A DNA stretch of 64,000 nucleotides. It comes from UKL13-2 sp044229235. Lineage in GTDB: Bacteria; Pseudomonadota; Gammaproteobacteria; Burkholderiales; Usitatibacteraceae. The DNA lies in the NCBI GenBank assembly GCA_044229235.1, contig JBGATH010000003.1:114439-178438 (forward strand). Reading direction: 5' to 3'. This document shows, piece by piece, positions 16,901 to 24,195 of the stretch; position 1 is the first letter of the stretch; every line of letters starts with the position of its first letter. Made by a program: the position numbers and the translations under genes. The notes under the pieces are model-generated. The model did no database searches. It had not been told where the DNA came from and saw only the letters and a program-made list of their open reading frames with translations.

Positions 16901-17146
16901 GCCCTCCTGCGTCGACAGGTCGTACTGGGTCAGGAACGACTGCATGCCCGCGTGCTCGCGCTGGCGGCCGCGCACCGCGGCGACCAGGTTTCGCGCCAGC
17001 GCATCCGCTTCGGTGTGCGCTGCTGCCGAAAGCCTGGCGACCGGAAGCAGCGATTCGAGAACCTGCGCTTCGTCGGCAAGGAATGCCTCGCGCATGGGTG
17101 CAAAGGATGGGAGCATGGCGCCAACCGGAAAATTGAAGTGACGCAT
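13976..17146 (-). CDS. putA: Bifunctional proline dehydrogenase / glutamate-semialdehyde dehydrogenase PutA
   Basis: Oxidises proline to glutamate in two steps with FAD and NAD. The PRODH barrel has RLVKGAYWDTEIKRAQ and the C-terminal aldehyde dehydrogenase has the nucleophile in SAGQRCSALR and the general base in IAETGGLNAM. Starting at MRHFNFPVG gives 1056 residues. It lacks the N-terminal ribbon-helix-helix repressor domain and C-terminal extension of long PutAs, so it should be a purely catalytic type A PutA. There is no clear Shine-Dalgarno at this ATG; later Met codons (MLPSFAP, MREAFLA) are possible starts. It lies 91 bases after trxA. Confidence 0.93.
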   Translation of the reverse strand: MRHFNFPVGAMLPSFAPMREAFLADEAQVLESLLPVARLSAAAHTEADALARNLVAAVRGRQREHAGMQSFLTQYDLSTQEGVLLMCVAEALLRIPDAATADKLIRDKFSQGDWKKHLGASDSLLVNAGTWGMMLTGKLVAPTVESFSDVGGWLTRLAGRAGEPIVRTALRQGMKLMAEQFVMGRTIGDALKRATSSDQLAYRHSYDMLGEAAMTAEDAQRYFSAYQHAIAAIAGAVEPGQDVFSAPGISIKLSALHPRYELANRERVMKELLPMLLQLAEQARDGGIGLTFDAEETERLELSLELLAAVYGDARFNGYEGIGLAVQSYQKRALQVLDWLTALSEKHGRRIMTRLVKGAYWDTEIKRAQMQGLAGYPVFTRKVNTDVSYLACAARMLARPDVFYCQFATHNAHTAATVLQRAGNRTDFEFQRLHGMGMELYEAVLARGGAQAKAACRVYAPVGSHEDLLPYLVRRLLENGANSSFVNLIADPAVSVDDVVADPVAVVEGSADRINRKLLLPRQLFMTPEPELNVQRLNSAGFSFSEVPSTDALFADMAPTLARTDLSAKPFIAGEAMRGAPVDALSPVTLEKIGEVEEADAQLLNLALDLGVRYMEAPMPADARAGVLERAAELLEARTAFFMALCSREAGKTLPDGLGEVREAVDFCRYYAQQARSHFSRPHRLPGPTGESNALYLQGRGVFASISPWNFPLAIFLGQVAAAFAAGNAVVAKPAEQSPIIAFETVKLLIEAGMPREAIALLPGRGEVIGAQLVADPRIAGVAFTGGTNTAHAINRTLATRHGPIIPFIAETGGLNAMIADSSALPEQVVNDVIASAFNSAGQRCSALRILCVQKDIAPRIEKLLAGAMQELRVGDPARLDTDIGPVIDREAFEMLVAHRERMSREFRQIGQTQLPRDIPAGHFFAPCAFAIPRFDSIKSEVFGPVLHVYAFEAAELMSVVDAINASGYGLTMGIHSRIEETIEAIRRRARVGNIYVNRNQIGAVVGVQPFGGEGLSGTGPKAGGPHYLFRFASERTYTVNTAAAGGNAALIASSE

Positions 17147-17188
17147 TATCGCAAATGCGGCGCATCCAGGTTGCCGGCCTCTAAATGA

Positions 17189-17212
17189 AATCGCCCGCTG
17201 CCGCGGGCGATT
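17189..17212 (-). terminator. Hairpin after trxA, probable weak terminator
   Basis: Ten-bp perfect arms AATCGCCCGC (17189-17198) and GCGGGCGATT (17203-17212) lie 26 bases after the trxA stop. The downstream T-run is short (TTTCATTT), so termination may be partial and some read-through into putA is likely. Confidence 0.6.
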
Positions 17213-17237
17213 GGAATTGCGGGCAATGACCTGCTGG

Positions 17238-17609
17238 TTACGCGGTCTGCTTCTCCTGGGCGGCAATTTCCTGGTGAACTTTGGCCATGTCAATTTCCAG
17301 GGACTTTTGCACCACCTGTTCGAAGGCCGCCTTCGGCAGCATGCCGGCCTGCGAAAAGATGATGACTTTTTCCCGGAACACCATCAAGGTCGGTATCGAC
17401 CGGATATTGAACTCCGCGGCCAGTTCCTGCTGGTCCTCGGTATTCAGCTTGGCGAATACAACACCGGGGTACTGTTCAGATACCGCTTCGAACGTCGGCG
17501 CGAACATGCGGCAGGGACCGCACCAGGGCGCCCAGAAGTCGACGATGACCACATCGTTGTTCTCGATGGTGGCGTTGAAGTTTTCCTTGGTGAGTTCGAT
17601 GGTGGCCAT
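17238..17609 (-). CDS. trxA: Thioredoxin
   Basis: Cytoplasmic dithiol reductase. The start MATIELTKENF gives 123 residues; upstream in-frame sequence is not thioredoxin-like. The active site WCGPC is at 29-33, and the cis-proline loop is present as SIPTLMVF. Compared with the usual 108 residues it has a C-terminal extension (SLEIDMAKVHQEIAAQEKQ), which I recall as common among Betaproteobacterial paralogs. It is therefore probably an accessory thioredoxin and not necessarily the main TrxA. Confidence 0.93.
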   Translation of the reverse strand: MATIELTKENFNATIENNDVVIVDFWAPWCGPCRMFAPTFEAVSEQYPGVVFAKLNTEDQQELAAEFNIRSIPTLMVFREKVIIFSQAGMLPKAAFEQVVQKSLEIDMAKVHQEIAAQEKQTA

Positions 17610-17773
17610 GCAGGTTCCTGAAATGGTTGAAGAGTCGGTGATAAGGTTGCCAGATCGGACGCGCACCCGGCGCCGCTACTGCTGATTTGATGACAGTTTG
17701 GCCGATTGCAACGCCGCCCGCCAATTAAAAGTTCGCATCGACCTGATAGGGCCGCTCTATCGGCCCGGCTGCA

Positions 17774-18346
17774 TCATCCCAGCTTGACGATGGTGTGCGT
17801 GAGGCGCTCACCAAGCCCGCGCAACATTTTTTTCGTGCGCTCGTTGGTCATGACGCCGGCCGCATCAAACGTTGCGGCCACGCCGGGTACCGCCACCACC
17901 GGCAGCATGAAAACGCCAAGATTGGACAGAATGTACGACACATGCGGCAACGCGCGGATGGTACCGAAGGCGCCATTGGATGCCCCCATCAGTCCGCCGA
18001 TCTTTCCCGCGAACGGCGCATTGCCGCTGACGCCTTCCACGTCCTGCGACAGCCAGTCGATGGTGTTCTTCAGGAGCGGCGTAATCGAGGTGTTGTATTC
18101 TGGGCTCGCGATCAGGATGCCGTTGGCCGCCATCATCAGCTTGCGCAGTTCAAGCATGCCGGGCGGCACGCCGTTTTCCTGGTGCCAGTCGGCGTTGTAC
18201 AAGGGCATCGGGAAATCGGCGAGGTTCGCCACGGTCACGTCTGCACCCGCATCGCGCGCGCCGGACACGGCCACTTCCAGGACCTTGCGGTTCCACGATT
18301 CTTTTCTCGAACTGCCGGCAAAGGCCAGGATGTTTGCGGTGGTCAT
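17774..18346 (-). CDS. NADPH-dependent FMN reductase (quinone/chromate reductase-like)
   Basis: Flavodoxin-fold oxidoreductase of 190 residues. The FMN phosphate loop is AGSSRKESWNRKV, and the family signature SPEYNTSITPLLKNTIDWLS is intact, followed by GGLMGASNG. Such enzymes reduce quinones, nitro compounds or chromate with NADPH. It is the last gene of a four-gene minus-strand set with two pirins and DoxX, all divergent from a LysR regulator, which suggests a role in coping with quinone or electrophile stress. Confidence 0.9.
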   Translation of the reverse strand: MTTANILAFAGSSRKESWNRKVLEVAVSGARDAGADVTVANLADFPMPLYNADWHQENGVPPGMLELRKLMMAANGILIASPEYNTSITPLLKNTIDWLSQDVEGVSGNAPFAGKIGGLMGASNGAFGTIRALPHVSYILSNLGVFMLPVVAVPGVAATFDAAGVMTNERTKKMLRGLGERLTHTIVKLG

Positions 18347-18387
18347 GACAACTCCGTGGTTGGGGATATGTGCAGCAACAGACGCGA

Positions 18388-19236
18388 TCAGTTCTCCGCC
18401 AGCGCGCCCATTTTTCCGGTGTGGTAAGCCCGTTCGGCGGTGCGAATCTGCTCCACGGAATTCATGACGAACGGGCCGTGAAACACCAGCGGACCTTCGG
18501 CGGGCGCGCCGCCGAGCACGAGTATATCCGCGACAACCGCGCCGGCATTGTCGAGCCCGATGTCGCCATCCGCGTCGTCAAATACCGCCAATTGGCCGGT
18601 GGACGCGAGCTCTGCACCCATGTTCGCCTCACCGCTGATCACATAGGCCCCCACCTCAAAGCCCGCCGGAACCTGTGCGGTAAGCGACGCACCCGGCTGC
18701 AACTGCACATGCCAGAGCAACAACGGCATCAGCACGTCGGCCGGGCCGGCTGCGGCCCCGAAGTTGCCCGCCACCACGCGTACTTCGGCACCCGGCAGTG
18801 TCACCGCCGGGATGTTCTCCGCGGCAATGCGCTGGTAACGCGGCTCGATCAGCTTCAGGGCACGTGGCAGCGTCGTCCACAATTGAATCCCGTGCAGCGT
18901 CATTTCCGCTGCGCATTCAGCCAGCGAGGCTTCGGCATGAATGATGCCCCGTCCAGCGGTCATCCACTGCGCACCGCCGGCCGAGACGATACCTTCGTGC
19001 CCCGCGGAATCCCGGTGGCGGTTGCGTCCGGAGAGCAGATAGGTGACGGTCTCGATGCCGGCATGCGGGTGTGGGCCGACACCATCTTCACCCGGTTTGA
19101 TGCGGAACGGGCCGAAATGGTCCAGAAACACCCACGGGCCCACCGAGCGTCGATCGTGATCCGGCAGCGCCCGGCGCACGGTAAACGTGCCGACCGGCGC
19201 CACTTGCGAGGTGATGATGCGTTCAATGTTTCTCAT
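18388..19236 (-). CDS. Pirin family protein
   Basis: Bicupin iron protein of 282 residues. The metal-binding cupin motif appears as GVGPHPHAGIETVTYLLSG followed by the glutamate-containing IHAEAS, and the pirin C-terminal domain ends with APAEGPLVFHGPFVMNS. Bacterial pirins include quercetinases and regulators of redox metabolism; the substrate here is unknown. It lies 38 bases after DoxX and 41 before the FMN reductase, consistent with one transcript. Confidence 0.92.
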   Translation of the reverse strand: MRNIERIITSQVAPVGTFTVRRALPDHDRRSVGPWVFLDHFGPFRIKPGEDGVGPHPHAGIETVTYLLSGRNRHRDSAGHEGIVSAGGAQWMTAGRGIIHAEASLAECAAEMTLHGIQLWTTLPRALKLIEPRYQRIAAENIPAVTLPGAEVRVVAGNFGAAAGPADVLMPLLLWHVQLQPGASLTAQVPAGFEVGAYVISGEANMGAELASTGQLAVFDDADGDIGLDNAGAVVADILVLGGAPAEGPLVFHGPFVMNSVEQIRTAERAYHTGKMGALAEN

Positions 19237-19274
19237 GCGAATTCTCCATTGCGGTCCGCTCGGGTTGACTGCGG

Positions 19275-19676
19275 CTATTCCCTGTCCACGCTAAACTTGC
19301 CCGGGCCAAAGGCAAATACCAACAGCATGCCGCCCATAATGGAAACGTTTTTCATCAAGTGAATGAACTGGCCCTGTGCGGCAGCACCATCCAGCCCGGC
19401 GGGATTGTGGAAGATCAGCGTGGTCGGAATGATGAACAGAAAGGTCGCCAGCGCCGCCCAGCGGGCCTTGAAGCCGATCGCGATCATCAACCCGCCCAGC
19501 AGTTCCACCGCAATCGCACCCGCCGCCATCAGTTGCGGCAGCGGCAGGCCCTTGGAGGCGATGTAGCCTGCGGTCCCCTCGAAACCGGTGAGTTTGCTGA
19601 AGCCGGAAACGATGAAGATCAACGCCAGTAAAATGCGCCCGACCAGCGCGGTGGTGTGCTGCAGATTGGTTTGCAT
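19275..19676 (-). CDS. DoxX family membrane protein
   Basis: Inner-membrane protein of 133 residues with four predicted helices, starting at MQTNLQHTT with GGAG 7 bases upstream. The DoxX signature is visible: ILLALIFIVSGFSKLTGFEG, then GLPLPQLMAAGAIAVELLGG, and HLMKNVSIMGG at the end. DoxX proteins accompany quinone and thiol redox enzymes. It is embedded between two pirin genes, 13 bases after the upstream one. Confidence 0.9.
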   Translation of the reverse strand: MQTNLQHTTALVGRILLALIFIVSGFSKLTGFEGTAGYIASKGLPLPQLMAAGAIAVELLGGLMIAIGFKARWAALATFLFIIPTTLIFHNPAGLDGAAAQGQFIHLMKNVSIMGGMLLVFAFGPGKFSVDRE

Positions 19677-19689
19677 GGTGTGCTCCGGA

Positions 19690-20391
19690 TCAAATAGGAA
19701 GGTCAAAGAAAAGTACTTCTGCATCACGACCGGCGCGCAATTCAATGGCGCCGCCGCCCGACAACTTCAGCGCATCGCCCGCCTCGAGCCGCTGACCGTT
19801 GACGTCGATGCTGCCGCGCGCCACATGCACGTAACCCAGCCGGTTCGCGGCTATCGTCTGCGTGGCGGTTTCATCGCCGTCCAGCAGGGCGGCGTAGACA
19901 CAGGCATCCTGGTGAATCAGCACCGACCCCTCGCGACCGTCGGGTGAGGCGATCAAGCGCAGCACGCCACGTTTCGAATTGGCGTCGAAATGCTTTTCTT
20001 CGTAGGACGGCGCAATGCCGTTCACATTGGGCTGGATCCAGATTTGCAGGAAATGCGTGACGCCATCCCGCGAATGGTTGAACTCGCTGTGGGTCACGCC
20101 GGTGCCCGCGCTCATGCGTTGCACGTCCCCGGGCCGGATGGCCGAACCGTTGCCCATGCTGTCCTTGTGCGCCAGCGCGCCGTCGAGCACGTAGCTGATG
20201 ATTTCCATGTCTCGATGGCCATGGGTACCGAATCCCATTCCGGCGGCGACGCGGTCTTCGTTTATGACTCGCAGCGGGCCAAAGCCCATGTGCTTGGGGT
20301 CGTAATAATCCGCGAAGGAAAAACTGTGGAAGCTCTTCAGCCAGCCATGGTCGGCATAGCCGCGATCACTGCCTTTTCGTAGTTCAATCAT
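19690..20391 (-). CDS. Pirin family protein, YhhW-like (putative quercetin 2,3-dioxygenase)
   Basis: The 233-residue bicupin is of the YhhW subtype: KGSDRGYADHGWLKSFHSF, GFGTHGHRDMEIISYVLDG with the metal histidines, and GDVQRMSAGTGVTHSE with the metal His and Glu. E. coli YhhW cleaves quercetin in vitro; the physiological substrate is not known. It is the first gene of the pirin-DoxX-pirin-FMN reductase set, with AAGGA 8 bases before ATG, and is divergent from the LysR gene. Confidence 0.93.
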   Translation of the reverse strand: MIELRKGSDRGYADHGWLKSFHSFSFADYYDPKHMGFGPLRVINEDRVAAGMGFGTHGHRDMEIISYVLDGALAHKDSMGNGSAIRPGDVQRMSAGTGVTHSEFNHSRDGVTHFLQIWIQPNVNGIAPSYEEKHFDANSKRGVLRLIASPDGREGSVLIHQDACVYAALLDGDETATQTIAANRLGYVHVARGSIDVNGQRLEAGDALKLSGGGAIELRAGRDAEVLFFDLPI

Positions 20392-20499
20392 TTTGAATAT
20401 CCTTTTGGAGGGTCTTTGCCATATGTAGCCCTATGTTGGCGTTGTATCTGCAAGAAAACAAGCGGATAATTCTCATCAATTCATTCAAATATTTTGACT
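20392..20499. promoter_or_regulatory. Divergent control region, LysR gene / pirin operon
   Basis: This 108-bp AT-rich gap separates the divergent LysR and pirin genes, the standard place for a LysR operator. A short symmetry AATT-N6-AATT at 20468-20481 is a possible half of a T-N11-A site. I could not define promoters with confidence. Confidence 0.4.
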
Positions 20500-21465
20500 A
20501 TGCGCTTGACGCTGGACGGCTTGCAGGTCCTGGATGCGATTGACCGCAAGGGTTCTTTTGCGGCCGCTGCGCGTGAATTGAACCGCGTTCCGTCGGCGCT
20601 TACCTACGCCATCCAACAACTCGAGCAGGATCTGGACGTGCTGCTGTTTGACCGGCGCGGGCACCGCGCCCAACTCACCGCAGCCGGGCACGAGTTGCTC
20701 AGCGAGGGCCGGCGGCTGCTACGTGCCGCAGCCGACCTGGAATGCCGCATCCAGCAAGTGGCAACCGGCTGGGAAACCGAGTTAAGAATTGCCGTCGACA
20801 CGGTGATCGGCCCGGAGCGGCTGTTTCCGTTGATCGAGGAGTTTTACCGGGAGGAAACCACCACCCGCATCAAGGTGCTGGCGGAAGTGCTCGGCGGTGA
20901 CTGGGACGCGCTGGCCGACGAGCGCGCCGACCTGGTGATCGGCGCGTCCGGCGATCCGCCTTCCGGCCTGGCCGTCGCCACCCTGCCCCTGGGGCGCCTG
21001 CCGTTCGCGTTTGTGGCCGCACCCGGGCACCCCATTCACGCCGAGCCGATACCGCTTTCGCAAGCATCGATCGCCAAATACCGGGCGGTCAGCGTGGCCG
21101 ATTCCTCGCGCCACCTGCCCCCCAGAACCGTCGGGCTGCTGGGCGGTCAGGATGTGCTCACTCTGCCCAACATGGCGGCAAAACTGGCCGCGCATGTGGC
21201 GGGCCTCGGCGTAGGTTTTCTGCCAGCGCCGCTGGCGGAAGCAGAAGTAGCGGCAGGCCGTCTTGTCATCCTGCCCGTCGAGATTCCGAAGCCGGCAGGC
21301 GACGCGGTCATCGCCTGGCGCCCCAGCCGCACCGGCAAAGCCTTGCGCTGGTTCATACACCGCCTCGAATCGGTGCCGGTTCGCGCCCGCCTCGCATGGC
21401 ATCAAGTCGACAGCGCCGCCGGCAGCGAGAACACACCGCTGATATCAGGATCAAACGCGAAATGA
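20500..21465 (+). CDS. LysR family transcriptional regulator
   Basis: The 321-residue regulator begins at ATG 20500 (MRLTLDGLQVLDAI); a TTG six bases earlier is less likely. The winged helix contains GSFAAAARELNRVPSALTYAIQ and the family continuation LEQDLDVLLFDRRGHRAQLT. The rest is a type 2 periplasmic-binding fold for an effector. By position it should control the divergent pirin-DoxX-pirin-FMN reductase set. Its last 64 bases overlap the 3' end of the convergent DUF952 gene. Confidence 0.93.
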   Translation: MRLTLDGLQVLDAIDRKGSFAAAARELNRVPSALTYAIQQLEQDLDVLLFDRRGHRAQLTAAGHELLSEGRRLLRAAADLECRIQQVATGWETELRIAVDTVIGPERLFPLIEEFYREETTTRIKVLAEVLGGDWDALADERADLVIGASGDPPSGLAVATLPLGRLPFAFVAAPGHPIHAEPIPLSQASIAKYRAVSVADSSRHLPPRTVGLLGGQDVLTLPNMAAKLAAHVAGLGVGFLPAPLAEAEVAAGRLVILPVEIPKPAGDAVIAWRPSRTGKALRWFIHRLESVPVRARLAWHQVDSAAGSENTPLISGSNAK

Positions 21466-21743
21466 CGCCGGATCGCCGTCAGGGGAATGGCCCCATACAC
21501 ATGCGGAAACACCACGCCGGTTCCGGTGAGATCCTCGCGCACGAGCTTTGCGCCAAGCGCATCATCGTCGATTTCCAGCAGCAGCAGGCCACGCCTGCCG
21601 CGATAGTATTTGTGCGCGGTACGCAGCACCTGCGATTGCTCGGAAGCGTGGATGAAGCCCTCCGCCACAAGGTCGGCGCTCGCGAACCAACCGGTGTGTG
21701 TCGCCTGTTGCCAGTCTTCGGGGCTTGCAATGCGATAGATCAC
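21402..21743 (-). CDS. DUF952 domain protein
   Basis: The 113-residue protein has the DUF952 pattern: MIYRIASPEDWQQATHTGWF, EGFIHASEQSQVLRTAHKYY, a central LLLLEIDDDAL strand and FPHVYGAIPLTAI. The family resembles ADP-ribosyltransferase-like folds, but no activity is established. The gene overlaps the LysR 3' end by 64 bases on the opposite strand and is nearly divergent from gluQ (11 bases between starts). Confidence 0.88.
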   Translation of the reverse strand: MIYRIASPEDWQQATHTGWFASADLVAEGFIHASEQSQVLRTAHKYYRGRRGLLLLEIDDDALGAKLVREDLTGTGVVFPHVYGAIPLTAIRRHFAFDPDISGVFSLPAALST

Positions 21744-21754
21744 GGCGCGGGGGA

Positions 21755-22666
21755 ATGCAATTGACCAGCGAGCCTAGCACGACCTACACCGGCCGCTTTG
21801 CGCCCTCACCGACCGGCCCGCTGCACTTCGGTTCATTGGTCGCGTGCCTGGCCAGCTTTCTCGATGCACGCGCGGCGGGCGGCCGCTGGCTGCTGCGCAT
21901 GGAGGACGTGGACCGCACGCGTTGCCACGAGGAATTTGCGCGGCAAATCCCGCGAACCCTGGAACGATTTGGCTTCCAGTGGGACGGCGACATCCTGGTG
22001 CAGAGCCAGCGCACGGCGCGCTACCAGGCGGCACTGGATCGCCTGCAGGCGGCGGGTTGGACCTACGCCTGCGGGTGCTCGCGTCGCGAAATCGCAGACT
22101 CGGCGTTCAGCGGTGCTGATGGCCCGATCTACCCGGGTACCTGTCGCAACAAACGACTTGCCACCACCGGGAACGCCGTGCGCATTCGCACGCGCCCTGG
22201 CATCACCCAGTTCAACGACCGGGTGCAGGGAATGATTTCGCAGCGGATCTCTGAGGAAATTGGCGATTTTGTCCTGCGGAGGCGGGATCACCTGTTCGCC
22301 TACCAGCTGGCGGTGGTGGTCGATGACGCCGACCAGGCCGTTACCGACGTGGTGCGCGGCGCGGACCTGCTCGAGTCCACACCGCGACAGATATTCCTGC
22401 AGCACCTGCTCGGCCTACCCGAACCGGCCTACCTGCACATCCCGGTCGCGGTCAATGCCGCGGGCCAGAAACTGTCCAAACAGACCCTGGCTCCTGCCGT
22501 GGATGACGAGGCAGGCTGCGACGTGCTGAATCGCGCATTGCAATTTCTCGGTCAGCCGGTGATTGCCGCGACACGGGCGCAACAACCCGCCGCGCTGCTG
22601 GAAATCGCGGTCTCCCAGTGGAATCCGGCACGCATCCCGCATTCGCGTTTCTGCCACATTCCGTGA
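21755..22666 (+). CDS. gluQ: Glutamyl-Q tRNA(Asp) synthetase
   Basis: Truncated GluRS paralog that attaches glutamate to queuosine at position 34 of tRNA-Asp. The start MQLTSEPSTTYTGRFAPSP gives 303 residues, about the catalytic domain alone, with no anticodon-binding domain. HIGH-type motif is GRFAPSPTGPLHFGSLV, the zinc site CGCSRRE with a later YPGTCR, and the KMSKS equivalent is KLSKQ, all characteristic of GluQ and not of GltX. Confidence 0.95.
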   Translation: MQLTSEPSTTYTGRFAPSPTGPLHFGSLVACLASFLDARAAGGRWLLRMEDVDRTRCHEEFARQIPRTLERFGFQWDGDILVQSQRTARYQAALDRLQAAGWTYACGCSRREIADSAFSGADGPIYPGTCRNKRLATTGNAVRIRTRPGITQFNDRVQGMISQRISEEIGDFVLRRRDHLFAYQLAVVVDDADQAVTDVVRGADLLESTPRQIFLQHLLGLPEPAYLHIPVAVNAAGQKLSKQTLAPAVDDEAGCDVLNRALQFLGQPVIAATRAQQPAALLEIAVSQWNPARIPHSRFCHIP

Positions 22667-22857
22667 CAGTCAGCGCGGGTACAAACTGTTACCTTACGCC
22701 CCAACAAGAATGCCACGCTGACCTGCACTTCGTCGGCGCGCACCGCGCCCGGTAAATCCGTTTCCGCATTTGATCGCGTCGAAATGGTGCTTGGGCGCTT
22801 CGCAGCGCAAAGTCGCAACGGCCGCACTGGGCGCTGTTCACTCGAGAGAAGACCATC

Positions 22858-24075
22858 ATGACCGCACTTTCCACCGCCTCCATCGAACCCACTGACCGTC
22901 GCAAGCGCGGCTGGGTCAAAGTCACGGTCGCCGGCCTGACTGCAGCACTCGTCATCGGCTCCCTGGTTGCCTGGCGCGTGACGTCGGCGAAGAAAGAGGA
23001 AAAAAAACCGAATGCCGACAAGATCTTTGAGTTTGCCGCCAACGACGTGGCCAACCTGAGTCCGCGCAACATGGGCCTGGTGATCCCGGTCTCGGGTTCC
23101 GTGCGGCCGGTGTTGCAGGCAATGGTGAAAGCCAAGGTTTCCGGCGAAGTTTCCCAGGTGCATGTGCGCGAAGGGGACCGCGTGGCCGCCGGCCAAGTGC
23201 TGGTTTCCATCGATACGGCCGATCTGAAAGCGCGTCACGACTCCCAGACCGCGATGGTTGCCGAGAGCCGCGCCAAACTCGACCTTGCCCGCAAGAATGA
23301 ACAGAACAACCGCCAGTTGCTGAGCAAGAACTTCATCTCCCAGACGGCGTTTGACAGCGTCGCCAACAGCGCTGAAGTCGCCGAAGCGAACTACAAATCC
23401 GCGGTCGCCCAGGCCGCCATCACTGAGCGCGCGCTGGCCGATGCGCGGATCCGCGCCCCGTTCGCCGGCATCATCGCCAAGCGCGTGGTCAACGTCGGCG
23501 AGAAAGTCACCCCGGATGCCCCGGTTATTCATGTCGTCGACCTGAGCCGCATGGAACTCGAAGCACCGGTACCGGTCAGCGACATCCCCAGCGTCAAGGT
23601 CGGGCAGGAAATCGCCTTCGCAGTCGACGGCTTTGCCGAGCGCCAGTTCAAGGGCAAGGTGGAACGCATCAATCCTTCGGCCGAGGCCGGGTCGAGGTCG
23701 ATTTCGATTTTTGTTTCACTACCGAACAGCGACGGCGCGCTCAAGGGCGGCATGTTCGCCAATGGCACGCTCGCGGCTGCCAGCCGCAGCGCGGTAAACG
23801 CCGTGCCCATCGCCTCGGTGATCACGGAGGGTGGCCAGTCGTTTGTGTTCGCGGTCAAGAACGGCAAGGTCGAGCGCAAGCCGGTGATCCCCGGCAGCCG
23901 CAGCGCCGAGCTAGGCCTGGTCGAGATCCGCGAAGGCCTCGATCCCGGCGCGCAAGTCATCGCAGTGAAAGCCGACGGCCTCAAGCACGGCGCCAGCGTC
24001 ATCGTGCGCGGCCCGGCGGGCGCGGCAATCAGTGCCGACGCCGGCACGCCCGCCACCGCCAGCGCCGTCAAATAG
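22858..24075 (+). CDS. RND efflux periplasmic adaptor (membrane fusion protein)
   Basis: Bridges an inner-membrane RND pump to an outer-membrane channel. The 405 residues show an N-terminal anchor helix (about 22-42) without a lipobox, the lipoyl halves (KAKVSGEVSQVHVREGDRV and ALADARIRAPFAGII), a coiled-coil hairpin between them and the beta-barrel domain. The RND permease follows 120 bases downstream. No regulator or outer-membrane factor is adjacent, so TolC-type partners must be encoded elsewhere. Confidence 0.94.
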   Translation: MTALSTASIEPTDRRKRGWVKVTVAGLTAALVIGSLVAWRVTSAKKEEKKPNADKIFEFAANDVANLSPRNMGLVIPVSGSVRPVLQAMVKAKVSGEVSQVHVREGDRVAAGQVLVSIDTADLKARHDSQTAMVAESRAKLDLARKNEQNNRQLLSKNFISQTAFDSVANSAEVAEANYKSAVAQAAITERALADARIRAPFAGIIAKRVVNVGEKVTPDAPVIHVVDLSRMELEAPVPVSDIPSVKVGQEIAFAVDGFAERQFKGKVERINPSAEAGSRSISIFVSLPNSDGALKGGMFANGTLAAASRSAVNAVPIASVITEGGQSFVFAVKNGKVERKPVIPGSRSAELGLVEIREGLDPGAQVIAVKADGLKHGASVIVRGPAGAAISADAGTPATASAVK

Positions 24076-24195
24076 CAACCCCTACGCAGCCCCGATGTCC
24101 GGGCAAGCAATTCGGCCATCGCAACTTGACAACCGGCAGGCAATGCAGCGCTGCCGCCAGCGGCGCCAACGCGACCTCATCGCGAGGATGAAAAC

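Noticed and set aside
17749..17766. Hairpin GGGCCG-N6-CGGCCC just after the FMN reductase stop
   Set aside because: Stem of only 6 bp and no T-run after it on the minus strand, so I do not call it a terminator.
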